Part shown: positions 7,970 to 16,399 of the stretch, in pieces
Layout: each line of letters begins with the position of its first letter
Numbering within the stretch: position 1 is the stretch's first letter
DNA from: Dactylosporangium roseum
GTDB lineage: Bacteria; Actinomycetota; Actinomycetes; Mycobacteriales; Micromonosporaceae
Assembly (NCBI RefSeq): GCF_025264685.1
Contig: NZ_CP073721.1
Span: forward strand, 7,457,501-7,521,500
Direction of reading: 5' to 3'
DNA: 64,000 bases
Position numbers and translations under genes: made by a program
The notes under the pieces: model-generated
What the model saw: the letters and a program-made list of their open reading frames with translations, nothing else
Database searches by the model: none
Told to the model about the DNA's origin: nothing

Positions 7970-8974
7970 AGTCGCCCGGCACGCGGCGGTGGTGTCGTCA
8001 CAGTCCGAGATCTGCAGCCTGGCGCCGTCGAGCGGGTTCGCGCCTGGAATGTCGATGCGGCGACCGCTGTGCTGACCCTTGATCCGCGTCGTGCCGGGCG
8101 TCTGACCGCCGCCCGACGTGTAGCCGGACACCCGGACGTAGTCGACGAGCATCCGCTGGGGGAACCGCGTCGAGGCGTCCGGGTGGCCCGGCCAGTTACC
8201 GCCCACGGCCACGTTGAGGATCATGAAGAACGGGTGATCGAACACCCACCGGTTGCCGCCGAGCCTGCCCGGATCAACCCGGTGGTACTGGACCCCGTCG
8301 AGGTACCAGACGATCGAGTTCGGCCCCCAGTCCACCCGGTAGGTGTGGAAGCTGTCGGCGAGCGGACGACCGAGGTCGCGGCTGCCGGTGATGCCGCCGC
8401 CACCGGAGTAGCCGGGACCGTGGATGGTCCCGTAGACGGTGTTGGGCTCCTTGCCGATGTTCTCCATGATGTCGATCTCACCGGCGTTCGGCCAGCCGGC
8501 GCTGCCCGGGTCGTTGCCCAGCATCCAGAACGCCGGCCAGATGCCCTGACCCCGCGGAATCTTGATCCGGGCCTCGAAGCGGCCGTACGTCCGCGTGAAC
8601 GTGGCGGCCGTCAGCAACCGGGCCGAGGTGTACTCGCACCGACCGTAGTGGCACCGGTAGTTGTCAGGATTCTCCCGGCGCGCCGTGATGACCAGGTTGC
8701 CCTGCCCGTCGTGGGCCGCGTTCCGGGTGCTGTCGGTGTAGTACTGGCGCTCGTTGTTGCCCCAGCCGCTGCCACCGATGTCGAACCGCCACTTGGCCCG
8801 GTTGACCGGTGTCCCGGCCGGCGCGTTGAACTCGTCCTGCCACGTGATGCCGCTGATGGCCGCGTCGGCGGCGCCTGTCCGTCCGGGGAAGACGAGGGTC
8901 GCGGTGAAGCCGATGACGGCTGCGGCGGCCACCAAGAGGACCGGTGTTCGCAGGCGGTGACGAGATCTGGACAC
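7964..8974 (-). CDS. Secreted GH16 beta-glucanase with truncated ricin-type domain
   Basis: 336 residues from GTG 8974 with AGGAG 5 bases upstream. Residues 1-~37 form a signal peptide (basic start, 'VLLVAAAAVIGFTATLVF' core). The GH16 catalytic domain spans ~40-285 and has the nucleophile/acid motif G-E-I-D-I-M-E-N-I and 'GIWPAFWMLG', as in laminarinase-type endo-1,3-beta-glucanases acting outside the cell. After a Gly/Ser linker, ~30 residues ('GQHSGRRIDIPGANPLDGAR') start a ricin-B/CBM13 sugar-binding domain, which normally runs ~120 residues. It ends abruptly in CRATP, encoded by the flank of palindromic repeat B, whose TGA is the stop. The enzyme is probably active but has lost its binding module. 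A LacI-type operator lies just upstream. Confidence 0.88.
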   Translation of the reverse strand: MSRSRHRLRTPVLLVAAAAVIGFTATLVFPGRTGAADAAISGITWQDEFNAPAGTPVNRAKWRFDIGGSGWGNNERQYYTDSTRNAAHDGQGNLVITARRENPDNYRCHYGRCEYTSARLLTAATFTRTYGRFEARIKIPRGQGIWPAFWMLGNDPGSAGWPNAGEIDIMENIGKEPNTVYGTIHGPGYSGGGGITGSRDLGRPLADSFHTYRVDWGPNSIVWYLDGVQYHRVDPGRLGGNRWVFDHPFFMILNVAVGGNWPGHPDASTRFPQRMLVDYVRVSGYTSGGGQTPGTTRIKGQHSGRRIDIPGANPLDGARLQISDCDDTTAACRATP

Positions 8975-9000
8975 GGCAGCTCCTAACGACGACTCACCAA

Positions 9001-9012
9001 GAGAGCGCTCTC
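9001..9012. promoter_or_regulatory. LacI-type operator upstream of GH16 gene
   Basis: GAGAGCGCTCTC is a perfect 12-bp palindrome 27 bases before the GH16 start codon. It resembles the GGGAGCGCTCCC-type boxes bound by CebR/CelR repressors of glycoside-hydrolase genes in actinomycetes. Control by an oligosaccharide-responsive LacI protein is inferred; no such gene is in the window. Confidence 0.55.
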
Positions 9013-9195
9013 ACGAGCCGGCCTCGAAATACCGCATTGAGTGTCAATCGCCGTTACGTGGGGCCCCAAGGTACGCACAGTTCAACGCCGCGGCCACCAA
9101 GGCGTTGCGGGGACGTACGCCACCATGACAAAGCGGCGCCCGCACAGAGACTGTGCGGGCGCTCGATCCTTGCTTTAGGTCCCTGCCGGGGCAGG

Positions 9196-9399
9196 TCAGA
9201 CGCCGCGGACGTTCTCCGCCTGCGGACCCTTCTGCCCCTGGGTCACCTCGTATTCAACCTTCTGGCCCTCCGTGAGCTCACGGTATCCACCGCTGGCGAT
9301 GGCCGAGTAGTGGACGAAGACGTCCGCTCCTCCGTCATCCTGCTGGATGAAGCCGAAGCCCTTTTCGGAATTGAACCACTTGACGGTACCGCGAGCCAC
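9196..9399 (-). CDS. Cold-shock protein (CspA family)
   Basis: 67 residues, the standard length. Start is GTG 9399 with AGGAGGA upstream. Both RNA-binding motifs are intact: 'GTVKWFNSEKGFGFI' (RNP1, K-G-F-G-F-I) and 'DVFVHYSAI' (RNP2). It folds as a five-strand OB barrel that binds single-stranded RNA/DNA and melts RNA structure in the cytoplasm. It is a single gene; the ~190 bases upstream (9400-9592) contain no other gene and could hold a regulatory leader, though I see no clear structure there. Confidence 0.95.
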   Translation of the reverse strand: MARGTVKWFNSEKGFGFIQQDDGGADVFVHYSAIASGGYRELTEGQKVEYEVTQGQKGPQAENVRGV

Positions 9400-9592
9400 A
9401 CGTTCCTCCTGATGGTGGTGGGAAGCCCGTCCGTCGCCAATCGCCGGCGACAAACTCCCACCCGGTTCGACCTTACCCGAAGAGGGTTACGATGCACCGA
9501 CTCCCACCCGGACAGTTCCACACGGCCACCATCCGGCCGTGCGCCGGAGGGTTTCCGTGTGACGATTTCGACCAGATTCGCGGCTAATGCCC

Positions 9593-9775
9593 CTACCTGG
9601 TCGTGTCGCCTTCTCCCGTGCGCTTCTTGGCCTCCTGTACACCCTTGTCGATGTGCTCGGTGTACTTCTGGTCGGTGCGCTGGTCGGCCTGCTCGCCGGC
9701 CTTGTTCAAGCCCTTGTCGACGCTGCGATCGTGCTTGGCAAAGAGTTCCTTGGCCTTGTCCAGAAGCTTGCTCAC
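9593..9775 (-). CDS. MT0933-like small antitoxin-family protein
   Basis: 60 residues from GTG 9775 with GAGAGGA upstream. The sequence starts M-S-K-L-L-D-K-A-K-E-L and is almost wholly charged and helical, with 'DRSVDKGLNKAGEQADQRT' in the middle. This matches the short MT0933/Rv0909-type antitoxin family. No toxin gene (for example a PIN or SRPBCC-type partner) lies beside it, so it may be an orphan or have another stress role. The 332 bases from 9776 to 10107 hold no gene I can support. Confidence 0.7.
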   Translation of the reverse strand: MSKLLDKAKELFAKHDRSVDKGLNKAGEQADQRTDQKYTEHIDKGVQEAKKRTGEGDTTR

Positions 9776-10107
9776 GGCGGGAGTCCTCTCCTCGTCAACG
9801 GTGGAAATCCATTCCCGCGACCGACGCCACGAGCCGGCGGTCCACTGCCTACAGTGTGAACATCACCCGCCCGGCGCGCCTGCTCGTTGCGACGCTACCC
9901 CAGGATGCCTCGGCCATTCCTCGACGACGACGGCCAGGCTCATCGCTCACCCCAGCTCCGGCGGGGGCGAAAGTCGGGCGCCGGGCCGGGCACGACGAGC
10001 GGTGTCGTAGCCACACCGCAACCGCGGGGGGACGGGCTATCCGGCGACCGTGCGTGTTCACGCGGGCCGATACGCACGGTCGGCCCGGCGGTCGACAGTT
10101 GCCGCCG

Positions 10108-10917
10108 TTATGCCTGGCCCGCACGCGCGGCGACGGCAGCCTGGATGCGCCGCACGGTGCGCAGGGCCTTCTTCGCCGCGACGCGGACCTCGCCGTCGAA
10201 GACCGTCGCGCCGCGGTCCTCGGCCTGCAGCCGCTCCAGGGTCGGCACGACCCGCTCGTCGCCGGTCGAGCCGAGGGCGACCGCGGCCCAGTAGCGACGG
10301 TTCGGATCCCGGTCCGCAGCGGCCTCGACCAGCCGCGGGATGATGTCCGGGGTGAAAAGGGCCAGGCCGCTGGCGATGTAGCCGATCCGCGGGAACCGAC
10401 GGTGCTCGAACTCGTCCCACAGCGCCTCCAGGGCCTCGGGACCGCCGATCCTCGCGAGCGCGTCGGCGGCACGCTGGCGCACCCACTCGGCGCCGTCGCC
10501 GAGCAGCGGGCGCAGCGCCGGGACGGCGGAGACGTCGCCGAGCACACCGAGCGCCTTGATCGCCTCGTCCACGGCGATCCACTGTGGATGATCCAGGAGG
10601 TCGACCAGATGGGGCACGGCCTCGCGGACGCCCATCGCGGCACAGCCCATCGCCGCCCAGGCCTGGCAGTTGTACCGCGTGTCCGCCAGCGCGTCGAGCA
10701 GCGGCCCGCGCAGGCCGGGGTCCGCGAACACGGCCGCCTGATTCATGGCCCGGGTGAAGAGCGACCGATGGTAGTCGGGGTAGTCGCGAACCATTGCCCG
10801 TAGCGCCGCGATCGCCGACGGATCGTCGTGGTCGCGGGCCCGGTCGAGCAGCCGGTAGAGGTGCTCCTCCCGGGTGTCGAGGTCGCCCGTGCGCAGGCCG
10901 GCAAGGTCAGGGTTCAC
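10108..10917 (-). CDS. HEAT-repeat protein
   Basis: 269 residues from GTG 10917. The frame is open a further 109 codons upstream, but that part has no coding character and no better start. From about residue 50 it is built of paired helices typical of HEAT/PBS-lyase repeats: 'AVPHLVDLLDHPQWIAVDEA', 'ALRPLLGDGAEWVRQRAA', 'PTLERLQAEDRGATVFDGEV'. Such alpha-solenoids are protein-binding scaffolds. No catalytic motif is seen and the partner is unknown. The 292 bases upstream (10918-11209), shared with the divergent VOC gene, show no other gene. Confidence 0.75.
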   Translation of the reverse strand: MNPDLAGLRTGDLDTREEHLYRLLDRARDHDDPSAIAALRAMVRDYPDYHRSLFTRAMNQAAVFADPGLRGPLLDALADTRYNCQAWAAMGCAAMGVREAVPHLVDLLDHPQWIAVDEAIKALGVLGDVSAVPALRPLLGDGAEWVRQRAADALARIGGPEALEALWDEFEHRRFPRIGYIASGLALFTPDIIPRLVEAAADRDPNRRYWAAVALGSTGDERVVPTLERLQAEDRGATVFDGEVRVAAKKALRTVRRIQAAVAARAGQA

Positions 10918-11209
10918 AGCAGTCCCCGAACCCGGCCGGCAGGTCGCCGCGCCATCTGTTCGGGGAAAGCCGTCGTCGTGGCGGTCACGACCGGGATCAT
11001 ACGGCGCAGCTAGCGGACCCTTGGCCTTTCCGTCATGACCTGGCCGTTGTGTTGTGGGATCGGCGGTCACGACCGTCTCCAGTTCGGCATTGGCGTCCTC
11101 GTCATGCCCCTGGCCGGCGAACCAGCGTCGATTTCGCGCATGTGCACGGTGATCGCGGATTTGGGAGACTACTGCGTCGCCGATCTCGTCGAACGATGAG
11201 GTGCAATCC

Positions 11210-11953
11210 ATGTCTGACGAAGGTGTCCAGCCCAACGAGACCACCGTGCCGTTGCTCCCCTGCGTCGCACCGGAGGAGACCCTGGCCTTCTGGCGCGCCC
11301 TGGGCTTCGCCGTGACGTACGAGCAGACGAAGCCGTATCTGTACCTGGCGTTCCAGTGGAGCGGGTTCGACCTGCACTACGGGCGCGCACCCAGCGGCGT
11401 GGACCCGGCCCAGGAGAGAACCGGCGGGTGCTTGGTGATGGTCGACGTGGTCGCGCCGTACCACGCGGCGTTCACCGAAGCGATGCGCCGCACGTACGGG
11501 AAGGTGCTCGTCAAGGGGCTGCCCCGGATCACGCGGTACCGGCCCGGCGCCTCACGGTTTACCGTCATGGACCCGTCCGGAAACTCGATCGTCTTCATCC
11601 AGCGCGACGAGCCGGCGGAGCTGGAGTACGGAGGATCCAAGCAGCTTCAAGGGCTCGCCCGGGTCCTGGACAACGCGCGAATCCTGCGCGAGTTCAAGCA
11701 CGACGACCTGGCCGCGTTCCGCGTGTTGAACTCAGGGCTGCGTCGCCACGGCGACAGCGCGTCGGCCGTGGAGCAGGCGGTAGCGCTGGCCGTGCTCATC
11801 GAGCTGTCGACGACGCTGGAGAAGCCGGAACGGGTGCCGGAATGGGGAGCCAGGCTGAGACAACTGGTCCTCACCATGGAGGAGCGTCGTCAGGTCGAGT
11901 CCGCCGTCGCCGACCCCACGCTGCTCGAGCGGTGGATGCCCGCCACGACCTGA
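11210..11953 (+). CDS. VOC (glyoxalase/bleomycin-resistance) superfamily protein with extra C-terminal domain
   Basis: 247 residues from ATG 11210, GAGGTG 6 bases upstream. Residues ~8-135 form one vicinal-oxygen-chelate domain: 'VPLLPCVAPEETLAFWRAL' at the start and 'SRFTVMDPSGNSIVFIQRD' at the end, with F-D-L-H and a late Glu as possible metal ligands. Residues ~140-247 are an all-helical extension ('LDNARILREFKHDDLAAFRV') that I do not recognise and that ordinary glyoxalase-type proteins lack. Function may be binding or detoxifying a small molecule; no substrate can be assigned. Confidence 0.7.
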   Translation: MSDEGVQPNETTVPLLPCVAPEETLAFWRALGFAVTYEQTKPYLYLAFQWSGFDLHYGRAPSGVDPAQERTGGCLVMVDVVAPYHAAFTEAMRRTYGKVLVKGLPRITRYRPGASRFTVMDPSGNSIVFIQRDEPAELEYGGSKQLQGLARVLDNARILREFKHDDLAAFRVLNSGLRRHGDSASAVEQAVALAVLIELSTTLEKPERVPEWGARLRQLVLTMEERRQVESAVADPTLLERWMPATT

Positions 11954-12217
11954 CCCGTCGCCCTGCCGCCTCCGCAGGCCCTCGATCCGTTCTCGCCGCA
12001 CCGGCGTCGAACGGTAGGTCGGAAGGAAGCCGAGGGCGGGTCCGCTGGTGCCGGGTCCGAGCGCCAAGGCCGGTGGGTGGGGTGGCGGGTCGGCCGGTCC
12101 GAGGTCCCGGAGGGGAGGGGACTTCGGTCCCGCCCGGTTGGGGAGGTTCGGCACGAGCGCCCGGCACCGGCCGGGGATGACGATGTGTGTGTCAACAGCG
12201 AACGGCAGGAGGCCGAG

Positions 12218-12802
12218 ATGAGCACCGCACACATCCACCAGGCCAGTCACCTCGAGCGGGTCGAGGCCCCCGGCTCGATGCTCACCAAGACCGCCGCCAA
12301 AGCCCTCGCGGTGCTGCGCTACACCACCGGCTTCGTCTTCCTCTGGGCGTTTCTCGACAAGACCTTCGGCCTCGGCTACGCCACCCCCGAAGCCAAAGCC
12401 TGGATCAACGGCGGCAGCCCCACCAAAGGCTTCCTCGCCAACGTCGACGTCGGACCCCTCCAAAGCTTCTTCCACACCATCGCCGGCACCTGGTACGCCA
12501 ACTGGCTGTTCATGCTCGGCCTGCTCGGCATCGGCATCGCCCTCACCGCCGGCATCGGCCTACGCATCGCCGCCGCCTCCGGCACCCTCATGATGGCCGG
12601 CATGTGGCTCGCCGAATACCCCCTCGCCCAACACACCGCCAAAGGCACCCCCGCCGGCTCCACCAACCCCCTCATCGACTACCACATCATCTACGCCGCC
12701 GTCCTCATCGTCCTGGCCCTCGCCTACGCCGGCCACACCTGGGGCCTCGGCCGCCACTGGGCCAAACTGCCCATCGTCCAGCGCAACCGCTGGCTCATCT
12801 GA
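12218..12802 (+). CDS. DoxX-family membrane protein
   Basis: 194 residues from ATG 12218, with CAGGAGG 6 bases upstream. There are four hydrophobic segments, the usual DoxX layout: 'YTTGFVFLWAFLDKTFGLGY' (about 28-48), 'LFMLGLLGIGIALTAGIGL', 'GTLMMAGMWLAEYPL' and 'IIYAAVLIVLALAYAGHTW'. The F-x-W-A-F-x-D-K motif of the first helix is typical. DoxX proteins sit in the cytoplasmic membrane and are linked to thiol/quinone redox balance (thiosulfate:quinone oxidoreductase subunit, mycobacterial DoxX-SseA-SodA complex). Its exact role here is unknown. The stretch 11954-12217 before it has no gene. Confidence 0.85.
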   Translation: MSTAHIHQASHLERVEAPGSMLTKTAAKALAVLRYTTGFVFLWAFLDKTFGLGYATPEAKAWINGGSPTKGFLANVDVGPLQSFFHTIAGTWYANWLFMLGLLGIGIALTAGIGLRIAAASGTLMMAGMWLAEYPLAQHTAKGTPAGSTNPLIDYHIIYAAVLIVLALAYAGHTWGLGRHWAKLPIVQRNRWLI

Positions 12803-12949
12803 ACCCGACACCACCGAAGCCCGGGACGCGCCCGAAGCCGCGCCCCGGGCTTCCGCGTACCAGCCGAACGACAGACCGCAAGTACAACGCCAACACCGGA
12901 CAACATCCAGCCACCACCATCACGATCTTCGAGCCCGGACGTGACGCAC

Positions 12950-13077
12950 AGTCGTGCGGGTGGTGTCTGTCGCTCATGATCGCCGCTGGACCCGGGACGG
13001 CGGGTTCCGGGCCGGGCGATTCACAGATCATGGGAAAGATGTGGCTATCGGGGCAGCCATATCTTTCCCATGATCAT
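12950..13077. repeat. Palindromic repeat, copy C with long left flank
   Basis: The hairpin core is 13026-13077 (GATCATGGGAAAGATGTGGC ... TATCTTTCCCATGATC). The ~75 bases to its left, from about 12950, match the left flank of copy D (shared blocks include CGGGTGGTG, GACCCGGG and GGGTTCCGGGCC), so the mobile or duplicated unit is longer than the hairpin. It lies between the convergent ends of the DoxX gene and the gene at 13105, in a gap with no other feature. Confidence 0.85.
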
Positions 13078-13104
13078 CACCGTGGCTCGAACCCGACCGG
13101 CCGG

Positions 13105-14058
13105 TCATGCCGCCTTCAGCTCCGAGGTCAGATCCGCGATCAGCGCCTTGGCGAGCCGTCGCATGGCGAGGTCGTCCGCGCTCTTGCGGGCCCATTCCGC
13201 GGGGCACGGGCCGTCGCCGAGCCACGCCGCCACGGCGGACCGCAGCGCGGCTTGCGGGCTCGCGCCGGCGTGCGCCCGCCGCACCAGATCCTGGAGCATC
13301 GCGGTCGCCCCGCCGTCGAGGTGCGCGTCGTCGGCGTAGCTGCCCGGATTGGTGTGCTCCAGGTCGTCCGGCAGCGGCGCCAGACCACCTCGATTGGCCA
13401 GCGGCAGCAGGAGACACTCGTACAGCCAGCCGTCGCCCGCCGCGCGGCGGATGCCGTCGAGGCAGGCCTCGACGTCGGCGCGCAGCTCCGCCCGGGTCGC
13501 CGCGCTGCCGATCGGGCGATCGCGCCCGTCCCGGTCGGACTTGCGCAGCGCGAGCACGTCCAGCGGCCAGCCGTCCGCCTCGCCGCCGGCGGACGCCGCG
13601 TAGCCGAGCAGGAACCGGAACACGTCGGCCAGCCAGGGATCGCCGAAGGATCTGGCGACTCGGCCGATCACCCCGTCGTTTCGCTGTGGCTTGGCGACGC
13701 CGCCCTTCGTCGCTCGCCGGCGGCGGCCGATCTCCTGCAACTGAGCGCGCGCGGTGGCATTGAAGTAGGCGAGCGCCGCGTCCGTGTCCTCGGGGATGGG
13801 GTCGCCGAACCTGGCGTGCATCGCCGTGTGCGCGTGCAGCCATACGTCCATGAACAGGTCCACGCAGCCGGTGCTCTCGCAGGCCTGCCGGGGCAGCCGG
13901 GCGGCGAGGTCGTGCGGGCCGAAGGGAGCGGCGCCGCGGCAGCTACCGGCCTGGCGCCCATCGTGTCGGGCCTGCCGTGCCCGGCGCGTCACGCTCCAGG
14001 CGATCGCGGCGGTCTGGGGCAGGCAAGTGTGGATGGCGGGGCAGAACGACGAAGGCAT
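13105..14058 (-). CDS. Conserved-looking hypothetical protein
   Basis: 317 residues from ATG 14058, with CCAGGAG 8 bases upstream. No known family recognised. The first ~60 residues are rich in Arg, Cys and Ala ('HTCLPQTAAIAWSVTRRARQ'); the rest is mostly helical and acidic, with 'VDLFMDVWLHAHTAMHARFG', 'IGRVARSFGDPWLADVFRF' and a tail 'AMRRLAKALIADLTSELKAA'. There is no signal peptide or membrane segment. Coding bias is strong, so the gene is real. It is divergent from the cyclase/cold-shock fusion gene with a 245-base gap, so the two may share regulation. Confidence 0.6.
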   Translation of the reverse strand: MPSSFCPAIHTCLPQTAAIAWSVTRRARQARHDGRQAGSCRGAAPFGPHDLAARLPRQACESTGCVDLFMDVWLHAHTAMHARFGDPIPEDTDAALAYFNATARAQLQEIGRRRRATKGGVAKPQRNDGVIGRVARSFGDPWLADVFRFLLGYAASAGGEADGWPLDVLALRKSDRDGRDRPIGSAATRAELRADVEACLDGIRRAAGDGWLYECLLLPLANRGGLAPLPDDLEHTNPGSYADDAHLDGGATAMLQDLVRRAHAGASPQAALRSAVAAWLGDGPCPAEWARKSADDLAMRRLAKALIADLTSELKAA

Positions 14059-14303
14059 GGACGCGCTCCTGGTCAGAAACCCAGCTAGGTGGGATCGGCC
14101 ACGGTGGCCGGCGCGTCCTGCGCGAAGCGCAGTAGTGAGCTCAAGGCTCGTCCCGCTCAATCGGGCCTTTCACGCTACCAGCGCGGCGTCCGGTGTCAAG
14201 GGCCGGGCCATGCGAGCCCCTGTCCGTTAGAAGGGTTCGGCGCGGTCCGGTTCGCGTACGACCCGCCACCACCATCCGGCAGCACAAGGAAGGCAGGACC
14301 GCC

Positions 14304-15491
14304 ATGACCACCCAGCTTCGTGACTCGTTCGCCGACCCGCAGTCCCGCGAGGATCGCTCCGTCGTCTTCATCGACCAGGTCGGCTCGACCGCGATGAAGG
14401 AGCAGCAGCCTGAGGCCGGCTGGCTTCCCTCGCTGGGCTTCCTGTACGACACCGTGACCACGATCGCCTTCCGCAGCAACCCGGACGCCGAGATCAAGTA
14501 CCTGGGGGACGGCATCATGATCTCCTTCGACGGCGACCGGGCGACCGAGGCGGTGAACATGGCGATCCAGGTACAGGAGGCGATCAACGACGCCAACCAG
14601 GGGCGGACCGGCGGCAAGGGCGCGGTGGACTTCAACTGCAGCGTCGGCGTCGGCACCGGCCCGATCGTCGCGTTCCTCACCCCGACCGGAGGCCGCGACT
14701 ACGTCGGGATGGTCGCGGACAAGGCACGGCGGCTGTGCGACGCGGCCTCGCCCAAGGGGATCCTTATCGACCGGGCGACCGCGGCAGCGGCCAACATGAC
14801 GCGGATCGCCAGCCGGGTGGGCACGGCGCTCGGGCGTACCCCGGAGCAGTACCAGGGGGACATCCAGCGCATTCCGCTCAAAGGCTTCGACCAGCCGGTG
14901 GACTACTACGAGGTCTTCTGGGACCAGCAGTTGCACGGCCTGAAGTCGGAGGGGGTGACCAGCACCGCGGACCGGATGCGCCCGGTCGCCGCGCCGGTGG
15001 TCAGCCCGCAGCTCACCGTCGTCCGGCCGGCCGGCAAGCCGGGTGTCCCGGAGGAGCGACACGTCGGGGAGGTGACCTGCTGGAAGCCCGAGGCGAACTT
15101 CGGCTTCATCCGCGACCAGCGGACCGGTGAGGACTTCTACTTCCGCGGCAGCCACATGGTCTACCCCGAGGACGCCGCCGAGTCGCTGGCCGTCGGCAGC
15201 CGGGCGGCCTTCGTCGCGGCCGGCCACGCCGACAACAACCGCAAGCGATTCGCCGTCGGCATCCTCGTGGTGGGCGACTACGCCGAGGGGACCCTCCGGC
15301 TGCCCGAGGGCAAGGCGCACGGCTGGCTGCGGGTCACCGACGAACTCGGCAACTCGCACCACGTCTTCACCCCCCGGGCCGCTGTGCAGAGGTACGCACC
15401 GGGCACCCTGCTCAGCTTCAAGGTCGGGTCCAACGAGAAGGGAGGGGTGGCCGAGGAGATCGAACCGCCGGAGACGCAGGCCGCGGCGTGA
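14304..15491 (+). CDS. Class III nucleotidyl cyclase domain fused to cold-shock-like domain
   Basis: 395 residues from ATG 14304, preceded by AAGGAAGGCAGG. Residues ~18-210 form an adenylate/guanylate-cyclase catalytic domain: first metal Asp in 'VVFIDQVGSTAMKE' (D24), second in 'EIKYLGDGIMISF' (D69), then 'VGVGTGPIVAF' and 'RDYVGMVADKARRLCDAA'. Both metal-binding Asp are present, so catalysis (cyclic nucleotide from NTP) is plausible; whether ATP or GTP is used I cannot say. Residues ~254-320 look like a cold-shock/OB domain ('GEVTCWKPEANFGFIRDQRT', 'DFYFRGSHM'), with a further beta-rich tail. A cyclase joined to an RNA-binding fold is unusual. It lies 220 bases before, and on the same strand as, a NYN nuclease gene. 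Confidence 0.78.
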   Translation: MTTQLRDSFADPQSREDRSVVFIDQVGSTAMKEQQPEAGWLPSLGFLYDTVTTIAFRSNPDAEIKYLGDGIMISFDGDRATEAVNMAIQVQEAINDANQGRTGGKGAVDFNCSVGVGTGPIVAFLTPTGGRDYVGMVADKARRLCDAASPKGILIDRATAAAANMTRIASRVGTALGRTPEQYQGDIQRIPLKGFDQPVDYYEVFWDQQLHGLKSEGVTSTADRMRPVAAPVVSPQLTVVRPAGKPGVPEERHVGEVTCWKPEANFGFIRDQRTGEDFYFRGSHMVYPEDAAESLAVGSRAAFVAAGHADNNRKRFAVGILVVGDYAEGTLRLPEGKAHGWLRVTDELGNSHHVFTPRAAVQRYAPGTLLSFKVGSNEKGGVAEEIEPPETQAAA

Positions 15492-15711
15492 TCCCGCAGC
15501 GGCGGCGCTGACCGGCAGCGCGAGGGTGGGAGGCCTCCCGGGTGTGGGGCCTCCCACCGGTCGTTCTCGTCACCGGATGTACGCATTGTCACCTATGGAG
15601 CTACCGGCCGCTTCTTTGCTAAACTGAACGTGCCCCCGCCGCTAGCGCCGACTCTGCGAAGAGCTCTTTTGGCCCCCGGCGGGGTTTCTACTGCCTTCAT
15701 GGGGTGCGGAC

Positions 15712-16392
15712 ATGGCGCGCGGCTGTCTCGTTCTGGTTGATGGGTGGAATCACTACGTCACGACGAGGGCCTGCCTCGGCTACAGCGCCGCGAGAAGTTT
15801 CCCGATCGACCGCCTGGCCGCCCATGTCGCGAACCAGACCGGCGAGGAAACGCTGGTCGACGTCGCGGTGGTGATGGCGCTGCCCAATCAGAAGCAGCCC
15901 GGCGAGGAGCCCGAGTTCATGACCTGGCGCAAGCGGTTGCGCGGGTTGCGCAACGCCGGGGTGCGTCACGTGGCCGCGAGCTTCCGCTACTCCGACATGT
16001 CCTGCGCCGACTGCGGCACCCCGATCGACCGAAAGGTCGTGTGCCCGCATTGCGCGCACGTGAATCCGTTCGCCGGGCGGCGCAAAGAGAAGGGCGCCGA
16101 CATCAAGCTCGCCACGCTGGCGCTCAACGGCGCCTGGCGACAGGACTATTCGACGCTGGTCATCCTCTCGCAGGACTCGGATTTCGGCCCGCTGGTGAAC
16201 CAGCTCAAGGAGGTGCACCTGGAGCAGGGCCGGCGCTACGCGCTCTACTCGGCCTTCCCGGTGTGCGACCGGGCTGCCCACGATCACCGCGGGGTGCCGG
16301 GCACCCGGCCGATCCACTTGGACGCCGCGACGTATGCCACGTGCGCGGGCCGTCCGAGAAGCGGGCCCGCCGCAGCCCGGCCTCAGCTATGA
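15712..16392 (+). CDS. NYN-domain (PIN-like) nuclease with zinc-ribbon insert
   Basis: 226 residues from ATG 15712 (GGGGTG upstream). The NYN/LabA-type fold is seen from its acidic residues: 'LVLVDGWNHY' (D10), 'KGADIKLATLAL' and 'ILSQDSDFGPLV', the usual set that binds metal for RNA cleavage. Between them sits C-A-D-C ... C-P-H-C, a four-cysteine zinc ribbon. NYN proteins are generally RNases acting on tRNA, mRNA or foreign RNA. Downstream of the nuclease core the last ~40 residues are Arg/Ala/Pro rich and may be disordered. The gene ends 7 bases from the tail of the facing AAA-HEPN gene. In the gap before it (15492-15711) an inverted pair CCCCGCC/GGCGGGG flanks an AGAGCTCTT stretch and may be a hairpin. 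Confidence 0.82.
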   Translation: MARGCLVLVDGWNHYVTTRACLGYSAARSFPIDRLAAHVANQTGEETLVDVAVVMALPNQKQPGEEPEFMTWRKRLRGLRNAGVRHVAASFRYSDMSCADCGTPIDRKVVCPHCAHVNPFAGRRKEKGADIKLATLALNGAWRQDYSTLVILSQDSDFGPLVNQLKEVHLEQGRRYALYSAFPVCDRAAHDHRGVPGTRPIHLDAATYATCAGRPRSGPAAARPQL

Positions 16393-16399
16393 ACAGGCG

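Noticed and set aside
9400..9592. Riboswitch or thermosensor leader for the cold-shock gene
   Set aside because: The gap is of suitable length, but no stable conserved structure could be read by eye.
12187..14088. 633-codon plus-strand frame across the DoxX gene and the gap after it
   Set aside because: Low-complexity Arg/His/Pro sequence crossing a palindromic repeat and an antisense gene; the DoxX frame has the proper start site and helices.
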